Shown here in pieces: positions 1 through 8,172 of a DNA stretch of 64,000 nt. The notes beneath the pieces are model-generated. The model saw only the letters and a program-made list of their open reading frames with translations, did no database searches and had not been told where the DNA came from. The position numbers were made by a program, and so were the translations under genes. Positions within the stretch are counted from its first letter, which is position 1; each line of letters opens with the position of its first letter. The stretch spans positions 62,001-126,000 of the forward strand of contig NZ_JACSPZ010000010.1 of NCBI RefSeq assembly GCF_014836905.1, in the 5' to 3' direction. The stretch is from Solibacillus faecavium. GTDB lineage: Bacteria; Bacillota; Bacilli; Bacillales_A; Planococcaceae.

Positions 1-65
1 CCTTTTGGTTGACCGACAAATCCTGTTTGAGGAACAGATTTCACTATTTCTTCTTTTGAATACAT
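1..65 (-). CDS. POT-family peptide:proton symporter, N-terminus only
   Basis: The first 21 codons of a leftward gene that runs off the window edge. The start is ATG at 65-63, with GGAGG eight bases upstream. The residues read MYSKEEIVKSVPQTGFVGQP. The SVPQ-GF-G-P pattern is the conserved cytoplasmic N-terminus of bacterial di/tripeptide symporters of the POT/PTR2 family (YclF/DtpT type), which usually continues into a first helix rich in F, W and R. The rest lies outside the window, so the assignment rests on this short match alone. Confidence 0.6.
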   Translation of the reverse strand, partial: MYSKEEIVKSVPQTGFVGQPK

Positions 66-93
66 TTGAAATCCTCCGATTAATAAATATTCC

Positions 94-169
94 GACAATT
101 AAGTCTGTTGTCTGACATTTGAAATAATACACTTGAAACACTTTAGCGCAATAGTTGATTAAAATCAAC
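94..169 (-). promoter_or_regulatory. Promoter and 16-bp palindrome upstream of the POT gene
   Basis: A perfect palindrome, GTTGATT-AA-AATCAAC, lies at 154-169. Reading leftward, a TTGCGC / TATTAT pair with a 16-nt spacer follows it and points at the POT gene. The palindrome sits just upstream of the -35, which suits an activator or repressor site. No known regulator consensus was recognised. The rest of 170-300 is AT-rich with no visible gene. Confidence 0.35.
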
Positions 170-308
170 AAATAATCAAAATGTTATAATTATGTCATTT
201 TTCATTATTTTCTAACAATTAAGATATATTATTAAATTTTAGACTTTTGAATTATAAAGCAATTAATTATATAAAGAAATCATTTTGACTCTGCCTCTTT
301 TTGGATAA

Positions 309-360
309 ATAACCACAAAAAAATCTAAGGTACATTGCCACCGCAATATACCTTAGATTT
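309..360 (-). terminator. Rho-independent terminator of hflX
   Basis: Arms 321-337 and 344-360 form a 17-bp stem with one mismatch around the loop CCACCG. On the minus strand a run of seven T follows. It starts immediately after the hflX stop codon. Confidence 0.85.
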
Positions 361-366
361 ATTATT

Positions 367-1644
367 TTATTTCAGGACATAGTTGTCGTATTTTTGGTAG
401 TCCGCTTCTTTAAGCTCGAGCGTCAGTAACGTACCATTTTCTTCATAAGCTGTTTCAAAAATGGTAGCTTGTTCATTTAAATAAGAAACCACAGCTCCTT
501 GATCGTAAGGAATCAGCATTTGACAGGTGATATAGTTGGCGAAAATTTGTTTGCGAATAAGCTGCAGCAATTCATCCAAGCCAACATTTTGCTTCGCAGA
601 AAGCCAAATATTATCGCCACTTACTAACGGATATTCTAAACTTGCCAAATCAGATTTGTTGTATACATAAATGGTAGGAATATTCTCAACATCGATAGCC
701 TTCAACGTTTCATTCGTCACGTCCATCATGAAGCGGTATTCTTCATTTGATACATCGACAACATGCAAAAGTAAATCCGCTTCACGTGCTTCTTCCAAAG
801 TCGAACGGAAAGCCTTCACTAAATGGTGAGGTAATTTACTAACAAAACCTACAGTATCCGTAAGTAAAAATGACTTATTGTCTTCGAGTTCAATATTGCG
901 GACAGACGTTTCCAATGTTGCAAAAAGCATATCCTTTTCAAAAACCTGCTTTGTTACATCTTGGCCAGCCTTTGCAAGCAGCTGGTTCATAATTGTAGAT
1001 TTCCCTGCGTTTGTATATCCTACAATGGAAACGACTGGCACAGCATTTTTACGGCGTTGCTTACGTTGTGTTTCACGCTGTTCTTTTACTACTTCTAATT
1101 CTTTTTTAATTTTCGAAATTTGATCTTCAATCTTTCGACGGTCCAACTCAAGCTTCGTTTCACCTGCACCACGGTTTTTAAAGCCTCCACCTGTGCCCCC
1201 GCCCTGACGTGATAATGATGCATGAAGCCCAACTAGGCGTGGAAGCATATATTGTAGTTGAGCAAGTTCCACTTGCAATTGTGCTTCACGTGTTTTTGCA
1301 CGACGACTAAAAATATCTAAAATCAACATAGTTCGGTCAATTACTTTACATTCTAAATCCCGTTCTAAATTTCGAATTTGCGAAGGGGACAGTTCGTCAT
1401 TAAAAATAACAATGTTTGCATTTGTTTCTTCAAAGAATGCTTTAATTTCTTCAATTTTCCCAGTGCCTACATAATGTGACGATGTTACGCGCTCTAAATT
1501 TTGCGTTACCATACCGACAATTTCTACATTCAATGCTTCTGCTAAATTCGACAATTCTTCCATTGAATAATCGAAATGCTCATTCTTTTGTAAATTGACT
1601 CCGACTAATACACCGCGTTCAACTAATACTTCAACATCTTTCAA
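367..1644 (-). CDS. hflX: GTPase HflX
   Basis: Ribosome-associated GTPase of the HflX family; in other bacteria HflX splits stalled or heat-stressed 70S ribosomes. The 425 residues show the HflX N-terminal domain (about 1-195, with the glycine-rich RQGGGTGGG near 146 and RGAGETKLE near 158), then the G domain: G1 GYTNAGKS at 209-216, G3 DTVG at 263-266, G4 NKSD at 329-332. The start is TTG at 1644-1642, set by GGAGG seven bases upstream; no ATG fits better. It is transcribed alone, with its own terminator. Length and motifs are normal for the family. Confidence 0.95.
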   Translation of the reverse strand: MKDVEVLVERGVLVGVNLQKNEHFDYSMEELSNLAEALNVEIVGMVTQNLERVTSSHYVGTGKIEEIKAFFEETNANIVIFNDELSPSQIRNLERDLECKVIDRTMLILDIFSRRAKTREAQLQVELAQLQYMLPRLVGLHASLSRQGGGTGGGFKNRGAGETKLELDRRKIEDQISKIKKELEVVKEQRETQRKQRRKNAVPVVSIVGYTNAGKSTIMNQLLAKAGQDVTKQVFEKDMLFATLETSVRNIELEDNKSFLLTDTVGFVSKLPHHLVKAFRSTLEEAREADLLLHVVDVSNEEYRFMMDVTNETLKAIDVENIPTIYVYNKSDLASLEYPLVSGDNIWLSAKQNVGLDELLQLIRKQIFANYITCQMLIPYDQGAVVSYLNEQATIFETAYEENGTLLTLELKEADYQKYDNYVLK

Positions 1645-1780
1645 ACTGTTGCCTCCTTGCTTACATTAAAACTTTTCCCCATCGTATCATACAATTCAAA
1701 AGCCTGTACAATGAGACGACAAAGGCGCATTATTATATTATACGAACATGATTATTTTGAAAAAAGAAAAGGCGGTTTTT

Positions 1781-2944
1781 ATGGAATTTGAACAAATGAA
1801 AGTGCAACTTCTCGCACTAATTTCTAATAAAACATTAATCCAAGCAACAATTAGCCAACCTCGGCAAAAATCAAATGACTTAAAACGCGTAAAGCTAAAG
1901 CCAGTCGAAATACGCGAAGAATATATGATCCAGCTTGAATATCAATATGAAAGAATTTTAAAGCATGAAAATGTTACGTTACAGGATTTGACTGCTAAGC
2001 TCGACATGCTTTTTGAGCAATTCAGGCAAGCGCATGCTGAGTTTCAGGAACAGACGATACAGGTACAGCTTTCCAAAAAGAACAAAGTACTCTGGAAGTC
2101 AAGTCAAAATGCGACGGCAAAACAAGTTGATTTATCTCATAATCGTAAAAAACAGTACTTACTGGATGACTCACGAGTACACCCGTTTTTAGTTCGTTTA
2201 GGTGTGCAGGCGGAAGATGGGAAGATCAAAAAGCAAAAGTACGATAAGTTTAAACAAATCAATCGATTTGTAGAGTTTATTGATGATTCTTTAGCCCACT
2301 TACCAAAAGACAAAACAATTCGTATTTTAGATTTTGGCTCTGGTAAATCGTATTTAACATTTGCGTTGTATTATTATTTAAAAGTCGAAAAAGAACTGGA
2401 TATTCACGTCACAGGTCTAGACCTAAAGAAAGAAGTAATCGATGAATGTAATCATATTGCCCAGGATTTACAGTATGAAAATCTACAATTTTTAGTAGGC
2501 GATATTAATGATTTTAATGAAGAAACTCAAGTCGATATGGTTGTAACGTTACATGCATGCGATGTCGCGACAGATATGGCATTGGCACGTGCAGTGAAAT
2601 GGGGAGCAAAAGTAATTTTAAGTGTTCCTTGCTGTCAACATGAGCTTAACCGTCAGCTTCAAGCACCCGCTCTATCAGTCATGACTCAACATGGATTAGT
2701 GAAAGAGCGCTTTGCTGCATTAGCAACAGACTCCATTCGTGCTGAGCTACTATCACTTGTTGGCTATGATACACAGCTATTAGAGTTTATCGATATGGAA
2801 AATACCCCAAAGAATATTTTAATTCGTGCATATTTCACGGGGAAAAAGCCAACAAATGAACAACGAGTAAAATATGACGAATTTGTGCGCTTTTTAAATG
2901 CAAAGCCCTTTTTAGAAAACGAACTACAAATTTTATTGAAATAA
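1781..2944 (+). CDS. Class I SAM-dependent methyltransferase (Methyltransf_32-like)
   Basis: The C-terminal half is a Rossmann methyltransferase: motif I ILDFGSGKSYLT near residue 182, an acidic GLDLKKEV strand, THACD-like VTLHACD, and SVPCCQHE near 282. The CCQHE block resembles the family that includes eukaryotic GSTCD/METTL25-type proteins, and an RNA or small-molecule substrate is possible. The N-terminal 130 residues are basic and mostly helical, perhaps substrate binding. I start at the ATG preceded by AAAGGCGG; an in-frame ATG at 1748 has no ribosome binding site. It is divergent from hflX with about 136 bp between. The substrate is unknown. Confidence 0.75.
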   Translation: MEFEQMKVQLLALISNKTLIQATISQPRQKSNDLKRVKLKPVEIREEYMIQLEYQYERILKHENVTLQDLTAKLDMLFEQFRQAHAEFQEQTIQVQLSKKNKVLWKSSQNATAKQVDLSHNRKKQYLLDDSRVHPFLVRLGVQAEDGKIKKQKYDKFKQINRFVEFIDDSLAHLPKDKTIRILDFGSGKSYLTFALYYYLKVEKELDIHVTGLDLKKEVIDECNHIAQDLQYENLQFLVGDINDFNEETQVDMVVTLHACDVATDMALARAVKWGAKVILSVPCCQHELNRQLQAPALSVMTQHGLVKERFAALATDSIRAELLSLVGYDTQLLEFIDMENTPKNILIRAYFTGKKPTNEQRVKYDEFVRFLNAKPFLENELQILLK

Positions 2945-3146
2945 CATAACTATATTCTCTATTTGCTCATAATTTCCTCTTTATTGACTAAATATAAGCA
3001 AATATTCACTTTTTCCTTATGTTACAGAATTGTAAAGTTTAACTCACACAACGTAAATTTTGTATAGATTTTTTTAAGTTTTTGTTATGATAATTGAGGT
3101 TAATTTTTAAAATAATTTCTATTATATAAATTCAGGAGGCAATTCC

Positions 3147-3767
3147 ATGTTTAGTTCAAAGAAGCAAGACCCGTTTTTCGCGGCATTATTAAAAATTGCT
3201 GAAAATATGCGTGAAGGCATTCACTATGCAAATGATTTCCGTATCGAAACGGTTGCAGATTTAAAAGAGATTAGTATTCGTATGAAACAATATGAAACAG
3301 CGGGCGATAAATTGATCCATGAATTAATCGTTATGCTGAATAAGTCATTTATGACGCCAATCGAGCGTGAAGATATATTATCATTAGCCATTCGTATGGA
3401 TGATGTTTTAGATGGAACAGAAGGCACAATTGGACATTTTGAAATGTTCTCTTTAACAGAAATCGATGATTCGATGCGTGATTTCCTAGTCTACATTGCC
3501 AAATCAACAGATGAAATTGTAAAAGCAATGGAGCTATTAAACAAAAAGGATCTTGTTGGTATGCGTCAGCATGCGATTTTAATTAAAGATTATGAACGTG
3601 AATGTGATGAAGTATTACGTTCTTCAATCAAAAAACTATTTTTAAATGAAAAAGATCCAATTCGTTTAATTAAATTCAAAGATATCTATGAGCAGTTAGA
3701 AGAAATTGCTGACTACTGTCAAACAGTGGCAAACACAATTGAAACAATCATTATGCGTAACGCGTAA
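3147..3767 (+). CDS. DUF47 / PhoU-like accessory protein of phosphate transporter
   Basis: A 206-residue all-helical cytoplasmic protein of the DUF47 (PhoU-like) family, usually co-transcribed with a Pit phosphate permease and thought to modulate it. Conserved features include an early acidic RMDDVLDGTEG stretch and the late YEQLEEIADYCQTVANTIE helix, typical of metal-binding PhoU folds. AGGAGG lies seven bases before the ATG. The permease begins 18 bp downstream, so the two form an operon. About 200 bp of AT-rich sequence upstream should hold the promoter, but I could not fix clear -35/-10 boxes. Confidence 0.88.
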   Translation: MFSSKKQDPFFAALLKIAENMREGIHYANDFRIETVADLKEISIRMKQYETAGDKLIHELIVMLNKSFMTPIEREDILSLAIRMDDVLDGTEGTIGHFEMFSLTEIDDSMRDFLVYIAKSTDEIVKAMELLNKKDLVGMRQHAILIKDYERECDEVLRSSIKKLFLNEKDPIRLIKFKDIYEQLEEIADYCQTVANTIETIIMRNA

Positions 3768-3785
3768 AATTTAGGGAGTCCTTTT

Positions 3786-4802
3786 ATGAACACACTACTT
3801 ATTATTACCGTCTTAGTAGTCTTTTTTGCACTTGCATTTGACTTCATTAATGGTTTTCATGATACTGCAAATGCTATTGCAACATCTGTTTCTACACGTG
3901 CCCTACCGCCTCGAGTAGCGGTAATCATGGCAGCAATTATGAACTTTTTAGGTGCCATTACATTCGTAGGCGTAGCAAAAGCGATTGCATCAGATATTGT
4001 TGATCCATTTGCATTGTCATCCCCTGATGCACCATTAATCGGTTCTGTTGTTATACTAGCAGCATTATTATCTGCAATTACTTGGAACTTAGTCACTTGG
4101 TATTTTGGGATTCCATCAAGTTCTTCACATACATTGATTGGTTCAATTGCCGGTGCAGCTATTGCAGCATCTGGAATTGGTGTTTTAAATTATAGTGGCT
4201 TTACTAAAATTCTTATCGCTTTATTAGCTTCACCAATCATTGCTATTACTGTCGGATATATTATGATGACACTTATGAAATTCCTTTTTAAAGATATGAA
4301 CCTGTATAAAACAAATAAGGGCTTCCGTATTATGCAAATTTTCACGGCTGCGATCCAGGCATTTACGCACGGTACAAACGATGCGCAAAAAGCAATGGGT
4401 ATTATTACAATGGCACTTATTGCAGCCAATTGGCAAACTACTGATGATGTACAAAGCTGGGTACGTTTCGCCTGTGCTTTAGCAATGGGTCTCGGTACAT
4501 CCATTGGTGGTTATAAAATTATTAAAACAGTCGGCGGTAAAATCATGAAAATCCGCCCTGTAAATGGTGCAGCAGCCGATATTTCTTCTGCATCGATTAT
4601 TTTTGGGGCAACACTAATCCATTTACCGGTATCTACAACACATGTTATTTCATCTGCGATTATGGGTGTTGGTGCGGCTCAAAATGTTAAAGGCGTAAAC
4701 TGGGGAATGGCTCGTAAAATAGTCACTACTTGGATTATTACAATGCCTATCTCTGCTGTCATGGCAGCAGTTATTTACACAATATTAAACATATTCTTTT
4801 AG
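3786..4802 (+). CDS. pit: Low-affinity inorganic phosphate transporter, PiT family
   Basis: A 338-residue membrane protein with about ten helices. It has the two inverted PiT signatures, GFHDTANAIATSVSTRAL near residue 21 and THGTNDAQKAMGI in the middle. PiT proteins import metal-phosphate complexes with protons. SSSSHTLIGS and the later STTHVISSAI are further family blocks at the two half-repeats. The RBS is TAGGGAG. It follows the DUF47 gene with an 18-bp gap, so expression and activity are probably coupled. Length is normal for the short bacterial members. Confidence 0.92.
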   Translation: MNTLLIITVLVVFFALAFDFINGFHDTANAIATSVSTRALPPRVAVIMAAIMNFLGAITFVGVAKAIASDIVDPFALSSPDAPLIGSVVILAALLSAITWNLVTWYFGIPSSSSHTLIGSIAGAAIAASGIGVLNYSGFTKILIALLASPIIAITVGYIMMTLMKFLFKDMNLYKTNKGFRIMQIFTAAIQAFTHGTNDAQKAMGIITMALIAANWQTTDDVQSWVRFACALAMGLGTSIGGYKIIKTVGGKIMKIRPVNGAAADISSASIIFGATLIHLPVSTTHVISSAIMGVGAAQNVKGVNWGMARKIVTTWIITMPISAVMAAVIYTILNIFF

Positions 4803-4804
4803 TT

Positions 4805-4858
4805 GGAGGATAGGTATGTTCCGAAATTTCTTTCGGGCAAACCTCCCTCTTTTCTTTT
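4805..4858 (+). terminator. Probable terminator after pit
   Basis: GGAGG at 4805 pairs with CCTCC at 4842, with an inner CCGAAA/TTTCGG hairpin, followed by a T-rich but interrupted tract. It is weaker than the other terminators in the window. Confidence 0.45.
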
Positions 4859-4909
4859 TTTCCAGGAATCTATTACACTGTAATTACTGAGAAAGAAAGG
4901 CGGTATTAG

Positions 4910-7027
4910 ATGAAACAGTTCGCAGTATTTGTCACAAGGTTCGCAAAGCCCATAGTTCTTATATGGTGTACGCTTTTAGTCATTCTTGCCTATTTGGCAT
5001 TACAACTTCCCGCTAAACTGCAAGGGGATGGATTTTTTTATGATGGAGATCATTCTTATGTAACAAATGAACTTTCCGAAACTTTCAACCTTCCTGCAAA
5101 AACGATTTTCGTATTGTTTGAAGATAAAACCGAAGAAGAAATCAATACGGCACTTGAAAGTTTAGAAACGATCGAGGAAATACAAACTATTACCTCTCCA
5201 GTAGGTGTAGAAGAATTAAATAACAATGGTTTCGCTTACGGTCTTTTAGAGTTTGATAACACAGTCGTCGATTACTTCCCTATTATTGATGAACTGAGAG
5301 AAAAGCTCGGTGAAAATAATGGCATTTCTATTACGGGCGAACCTGTTATTTCAAAAGATATTAATCTAGCTAGCCAAAATGATCTAATTAAAGCAGAGAC
5401 AATTGGTTTACCTATTGCATTGATTGTCTTACTACTTGCATTTGGTACTATCGTTGCCTCATTACTGCCAATTTTTGTTGGTGGTGCAACTGTTGTCATG
5501 ACACTCGGTATTTTAACACTTTTAGGGGATTCCGTTAACCTATCCATTTTCGTGTTAAATATTGTACCAATGCTCGGTTTAGCGTTAAGTATCGATTTCG
5601 CTTTATTATTAATCAATCGTTATCGTGAAGAGCGCAATACACAGTCAATTGAACACTCTGTACAAACCGCTATTCAAACAGCAGGGCGCTCGATTATTTT
5701 TTCCGCACTTTGTGTCATGATTGGGCTCGGTGCAATGGTTGTCATTGATGTTGAGATTTTCATGAATATCGCTTTGGGCGGAACAATTGTTGTGCTATTG
5801 GCAGTATTAACAGGGCTAACTCTTTTACCTGCAACTCTTATTCTGCTCGGAGACCGTTTAAATAAAGGACGTATTTTCCGTATCAAGCCGACTGCCTCTC
5901 GTTGGCAAAAGTTTGCCGCTTTCGTTATGAAGCGTCCCGTCACTATTATTTTCGTTGCCGTTATCCTTCTAATCATTGCAATGGTACCGATTAAAGATAT
6001 TGAGTTAACGATTCCTTCAACGGAGTCATTACCGACTTCTTATGAATCTCGCCAAACTTTCGATAAACTGGATGAAGAATTTGGCATAGCTGAAAATACA
6101 CCTGTCTTCTTGCTTGCTGAAAATTACGATGACTGGGATACGACAGAAGGACGCGAAAAAATATTCGATATTCAACAACAGCTATTAGATGATCCAATGG
6201 TAGACCGCGTAACTTCTATGTTTACAGTGGCAAATATTGAATCTGCTGAAATGTGGGAAATGGCAAATAGTAACCCACAAGCACCGGGAGTACTCGATGA
6301 AGTTGCTGAAAACTTTATTAAAGAAGATAAAATGTATATGGTGGCCTATTTAAATACAACTGGTGCAACTTCAGAAGCACAGGATTTTGTACGCGACTGG
6401 ATGGATAAAGATTTAGGTGTTGATTTCGCATTGTCTGGTCAAGCGAAGTTCAACCAGGAAATATTTGATGAAATAGCAAATAAGGTACTTATTGCAATTG
6501 CCATTATCATCGTTTCAACATTCTTTATTTTAATGGTGGCATTCCGATCGATTTTAATTCCATTAAAGGCGATTATCATGAACATTTTAGGGCTTGGTGC
6601 AACGTTCGGGATTCTCGTCTACATATTCCAATATGGACATTTCGGTTTGGAGGCAACAACACTTGTGTTGATAGTTCCTGTTCTTATATTCTGTTTAGTA
6701 TTCGGATTAAGTATGGACTACGAGGTATTTTTAATTTCCCGTATTCAGGAGGAATATTTAAAAGGTTCGAATAATACAAAAGCAACAATAGATGGACTTG
6801 TCTCAACAAGTAAAATCATTACTTCAGCCGCACTTATTATGATCGTCATTACTGGCGCATTTGCATTTACTGATGTAATGCCTGTTAAGCAAATTGGTGT
6901 CGGTATTGCAATAGCTATTGCCATTGATGCAACAATTATCCGACTCATGCTTGTCCCTAGTTTCATGAAGCTGTTCGGCGATTGGAACTGGTGGCTGCCG
7001 TTTAGAAAAGACACGAGACCGAAATAA
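4910..7027 (+). CDS. MMPL-family RND-type exporter
   Basis: A 705-residue protein with the MMPL layout: one N-terminal helix, a porter domain (about 40-155), a block of five or six helices, then a second porter domain (about 360-525) and a second helix block. The two helix blocks carry the paired signatures around DFALLLINRYREE and MDYEVFLISRIQEE, where intramembrane Asp residues relay protons in the family. MMPL proteins export lipids, drugs or surfactants; the substrate here is unknown. RBS AAAGGCGG. It is monocistronic with a strong terminator. A second MMPL paralogue lies at 35.5 kb. Confidence 0.88.
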   Translation: MKQFAVFVTRFAKPIVLIWCTLLVILAYLALQLPAKLQGDGFFYDGDHSYVTNELSETFNLPAKTIFVLFEDKTEEEINTALESLETIEEIQTITSPVGVEELNNNGFAYGLLEFDNTVVDYFPIIDELREKLGENNGISITGEPVISKDINLASQNDLIKAETIGLPIALIVLLLAFGTIVASLLPIFVGGATVVMTLGILTLLGDSVNLSIFVLNIVPMLGLALSIDFALLLINRYREERNTQSIEHSVQTAIQTAGRSIIFSALCVMIGLGAMVVIDVEIFMNIALGGTIVVLLAVLTGLTLLPATLILLGDRLNKGRIFRIKPTASRWQKFAAFVMKRPVTIIFVAVILLIIAMVPIKDIELTIPSTESLPTSYESRQTFDKLDEEFGIAENTPVFLLAENYDDWDTTEGREKIFDIQQQLLDDPMVDRVTSMFTVANIESAEMWEMANSNPQAPGVLDEVAENFIKEDKMYMVAYLNTTGATSEAQDFVRDWMDKDLGVDFALSGQAKFNQEIFDEIANKVLIAIAIIIVSTFFILMVAFRSILIPLKAIIMNILGLGATFGILVYIFQYGHFGLEATTLVLIVPVLIFCLVFGLSMDYEVFLISRIQEEYLKGSNNTKATIDGLVSTSKIITSAALIMIVITGAFAFTDVMPVKQIGVGIAIAIAIDATIIRLMLVPSFMKLFGDWNWWLPFRKDTRPK

Positions 7028-7043
7028 AGAGAAAATGAAAATA

Positions 7044-7082
7044 GCCATCTATCCGGATTTATGAGGATAGATGGCATTTTTA
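7044..7082 (+). terminator. Terminator of the MMPL gene
   Basis: Perfect 11-bp stem GCCATCTATCC / GGATAGATGGC (7044-7054, 7065-7075) followed by ATTTTTAAA. Confidence 0.85.
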
Positions 7083-7112
7083 AATCACTGTAATTGGTGG
7101 GATGTGAATTTA

Positions 7113-7290
7113 TTTGAACAAATCGAACGGATATTAGAACAACTTGAGATGATTTTAGAACATCCACAGCCTATTTTAGCATTTCTCCAACACTTATTAG
7201 CACAACACATTAGGTTATTAGAAAATCACAATTTTATTAGATGTTTTAAAAATATATTAGAACAGTCCCTTATTTATTAGAAAATAATCT
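7113..7290 (+). repeat. Degenerate 21-nt periodic TTAG array / leucine-heptad ORF
   Basis: TTAG occurs at 7134, 7155, 7176, 7197 and 7218, exactly 21 nt apart, then at 7237, 7257 and 7277 (19-20 nt apart). A TTTGAAC unit at 7113 extends the phase upstream. Over the first five units the forward frame encodes heptads of the type I-L-(E/A)-x-x-x-x. An open frame runs 7071-7280, but its ATG lies inside the terminator stem and has no RBS. The period continues after the heptad phase is lost. It may be a decayed coding minisatellite, a small protein with a non-ATG start, or a DNA-level array. Confidence 0.5.
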
Positions 7291-7301
7291 AAACACTATT
7301 G

Positions 7302-7340
7302 TTAAAATTCCCTCTCGCCGTAGAAACAACAAGAGGGAAT
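7302..7340 (-). terminator. Terminator of the small membrane protein gene
   Basis: Perfect 9-bp arms ATTCCCTCT (7307-7315) and AGAGGGAAT (7332-7340); on the minus strand TTTTAAC follows. Confidence 0.65.
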
Positions 7341-7351
7341 AGCACACTATA

Positions 7352-7576
7352 TTAACCTAAATAAAGTAGCTCTTCATAATAATGCTGTGCCGATTTCGAA
7401 TAGCTTGGCTGCTCATCTTTTTGCTGTTCAATTTGCTTCGGCTCTTTAGGCTCCCACAGCATGTAAAATGCTTGAATTGCAACAATGATAATAATGGAAG
7501 CGCCTAAAATTATAGCTATGATAATTTTCACCATTTTATTCCCTGACATCTCTTTTGATTGCTGCTCCTGCCCCAT
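7352..7576 (-). CDS. Small single-pass membrane protein, unknown function
   Basis: 74 residues: a short polar N-terminus, one hydrophobic helix (about 16-40, rich in I and V), then a charged Lys/Glu/Gln tail ending in HYYEELLYLG. No family recognised. The start ATG at 7576 has a G-rich RBS (GTGGGGG, nine bases away); Met10 and Met15 are alternatives. It lies 20 bp after a conserved soluble gene in the same direction and shares its terminator, so the two are likely co-transcribed. Confidence 0.6.
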   Translation of the reverse strand: MGQEQQSKEMSGNKMVKIIIAIILGASIIIIVAIQAFYMLWEPKEPKQIEQQKDEQPSYSKSAQHYYEELLYLG

Positions 7577-7596
7577 CCTTCATATCCCCCACTTAT

Positions 7597-8061
7597 CTAT
7601 TTTGAAAGTCGGAAACCATCTTCACGCAAATAAGCGACAGCGTCTTCACGCGTACCGAATGTTTCCTCTAAATTTCCTTGATGATAAATATTCCAAGAAC
7701 GATCGTTAAATTCGAGATTCAGCTCAGTACCTTCACGAGATACCCATGTCTCGATAATAGGCAAGTCCTCTACTTCTTCTTCCGATAAATAGTCGATGGC
7801 ATCACGTACAATTTCACGTAACGCTTCTTCGTCATAATCACGAATGTTCACAAGTCCATTGTCGCCTGCTTCTTTTTCATATTTTAATAAGTCTCCTACG
7901 AAAACAAAGCCATTGCCGTTAGGGTGCAACTTTTCTACAACGATTGTTTTTTCGTAAAGGCTTCCTTCAAAGTGATAATTCACACGTTTTAATGAAATTT
8001 CCTTTTTAGTCAACTGAGGAAATGATTCGATAATTTCTTGTTTTTGTTCAAATGTTAGCAT
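7597..8061 (-). CDS. Conserved hypothetical cytoplasmic protein
   Basis: 154 residues, acidic, with no signal peptide or membrane segment. Predicted mixed alpha/beta: MLTFEQKQEIIESFPQL start, a central beta-rich part, an acidic helix (YDEEALREIVRDAIDYLSEEE), and a C-terminal NIYHQGNLEETFGTREDAVAYLREDG segment resembling small DUF modules that fold against themselves. AAAGGAG precedes the ATG by seven bases. I recognise it only as a Bacillales-type conserved protein. It heads a likely two-gene unit with the small membrane protein. Confidence 0.7.
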   Translation of the reverse strand: MLTFEQKQEIIESFPQLTKKEISLKRVNYHFEGSLYEKTIVVEKLHPNGNGFVFVGDLLKYEKEAGDNGLVNIRDYDEEALREIVRDAIDYLSEEEVEDLPIIETWVSREGTELNLEFNDRSWNIYHQGNLEETFGTREDAVAYLREDGFRLSK

Positions 8062-8114
8062 TGTATGCTCCTTTTAAATGTCTTTTCAATTATTTAGTAT
8101 ACCGTGTTCAGTGA

Positions 8115-8156
8115 AAATTAAAAAGCGAAGCATATGTTTGTCACATATACCCCGCA
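8115..8156 (-). terminator. Terminator of the AI-2E family permease gene
   Basis: ATATGT (8132-8137) pairs with ACATAT (8143-8148), extended by GCG/CGC; on the minus strand a TTTTTAATTTTC tract follows. Confidence 0.5.
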
Positions 8157-8172
8157 ATTTAGCAATATAAAA

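Noticed and set aside
1748-1780. Upstream ATG for the methyltransferase gene
   Set aside because: No ribosome binding site; the added residues are not like a domain start, whereas ATG 1781 has AAAGGCGG.
2945-3146. Promoter for the DUF47-pit operon
   Set aside because: TTGTAT and TATGAT are about 20 nt apart, too far for a confident call, and no Pho box was seen.
7071-7280. 69-codon open frame taken as a normal gene
   Set aside because: Its ATG lies within the MMPL terminator and has no RBS. I list the interval as a periodic array instead and leave coding open.
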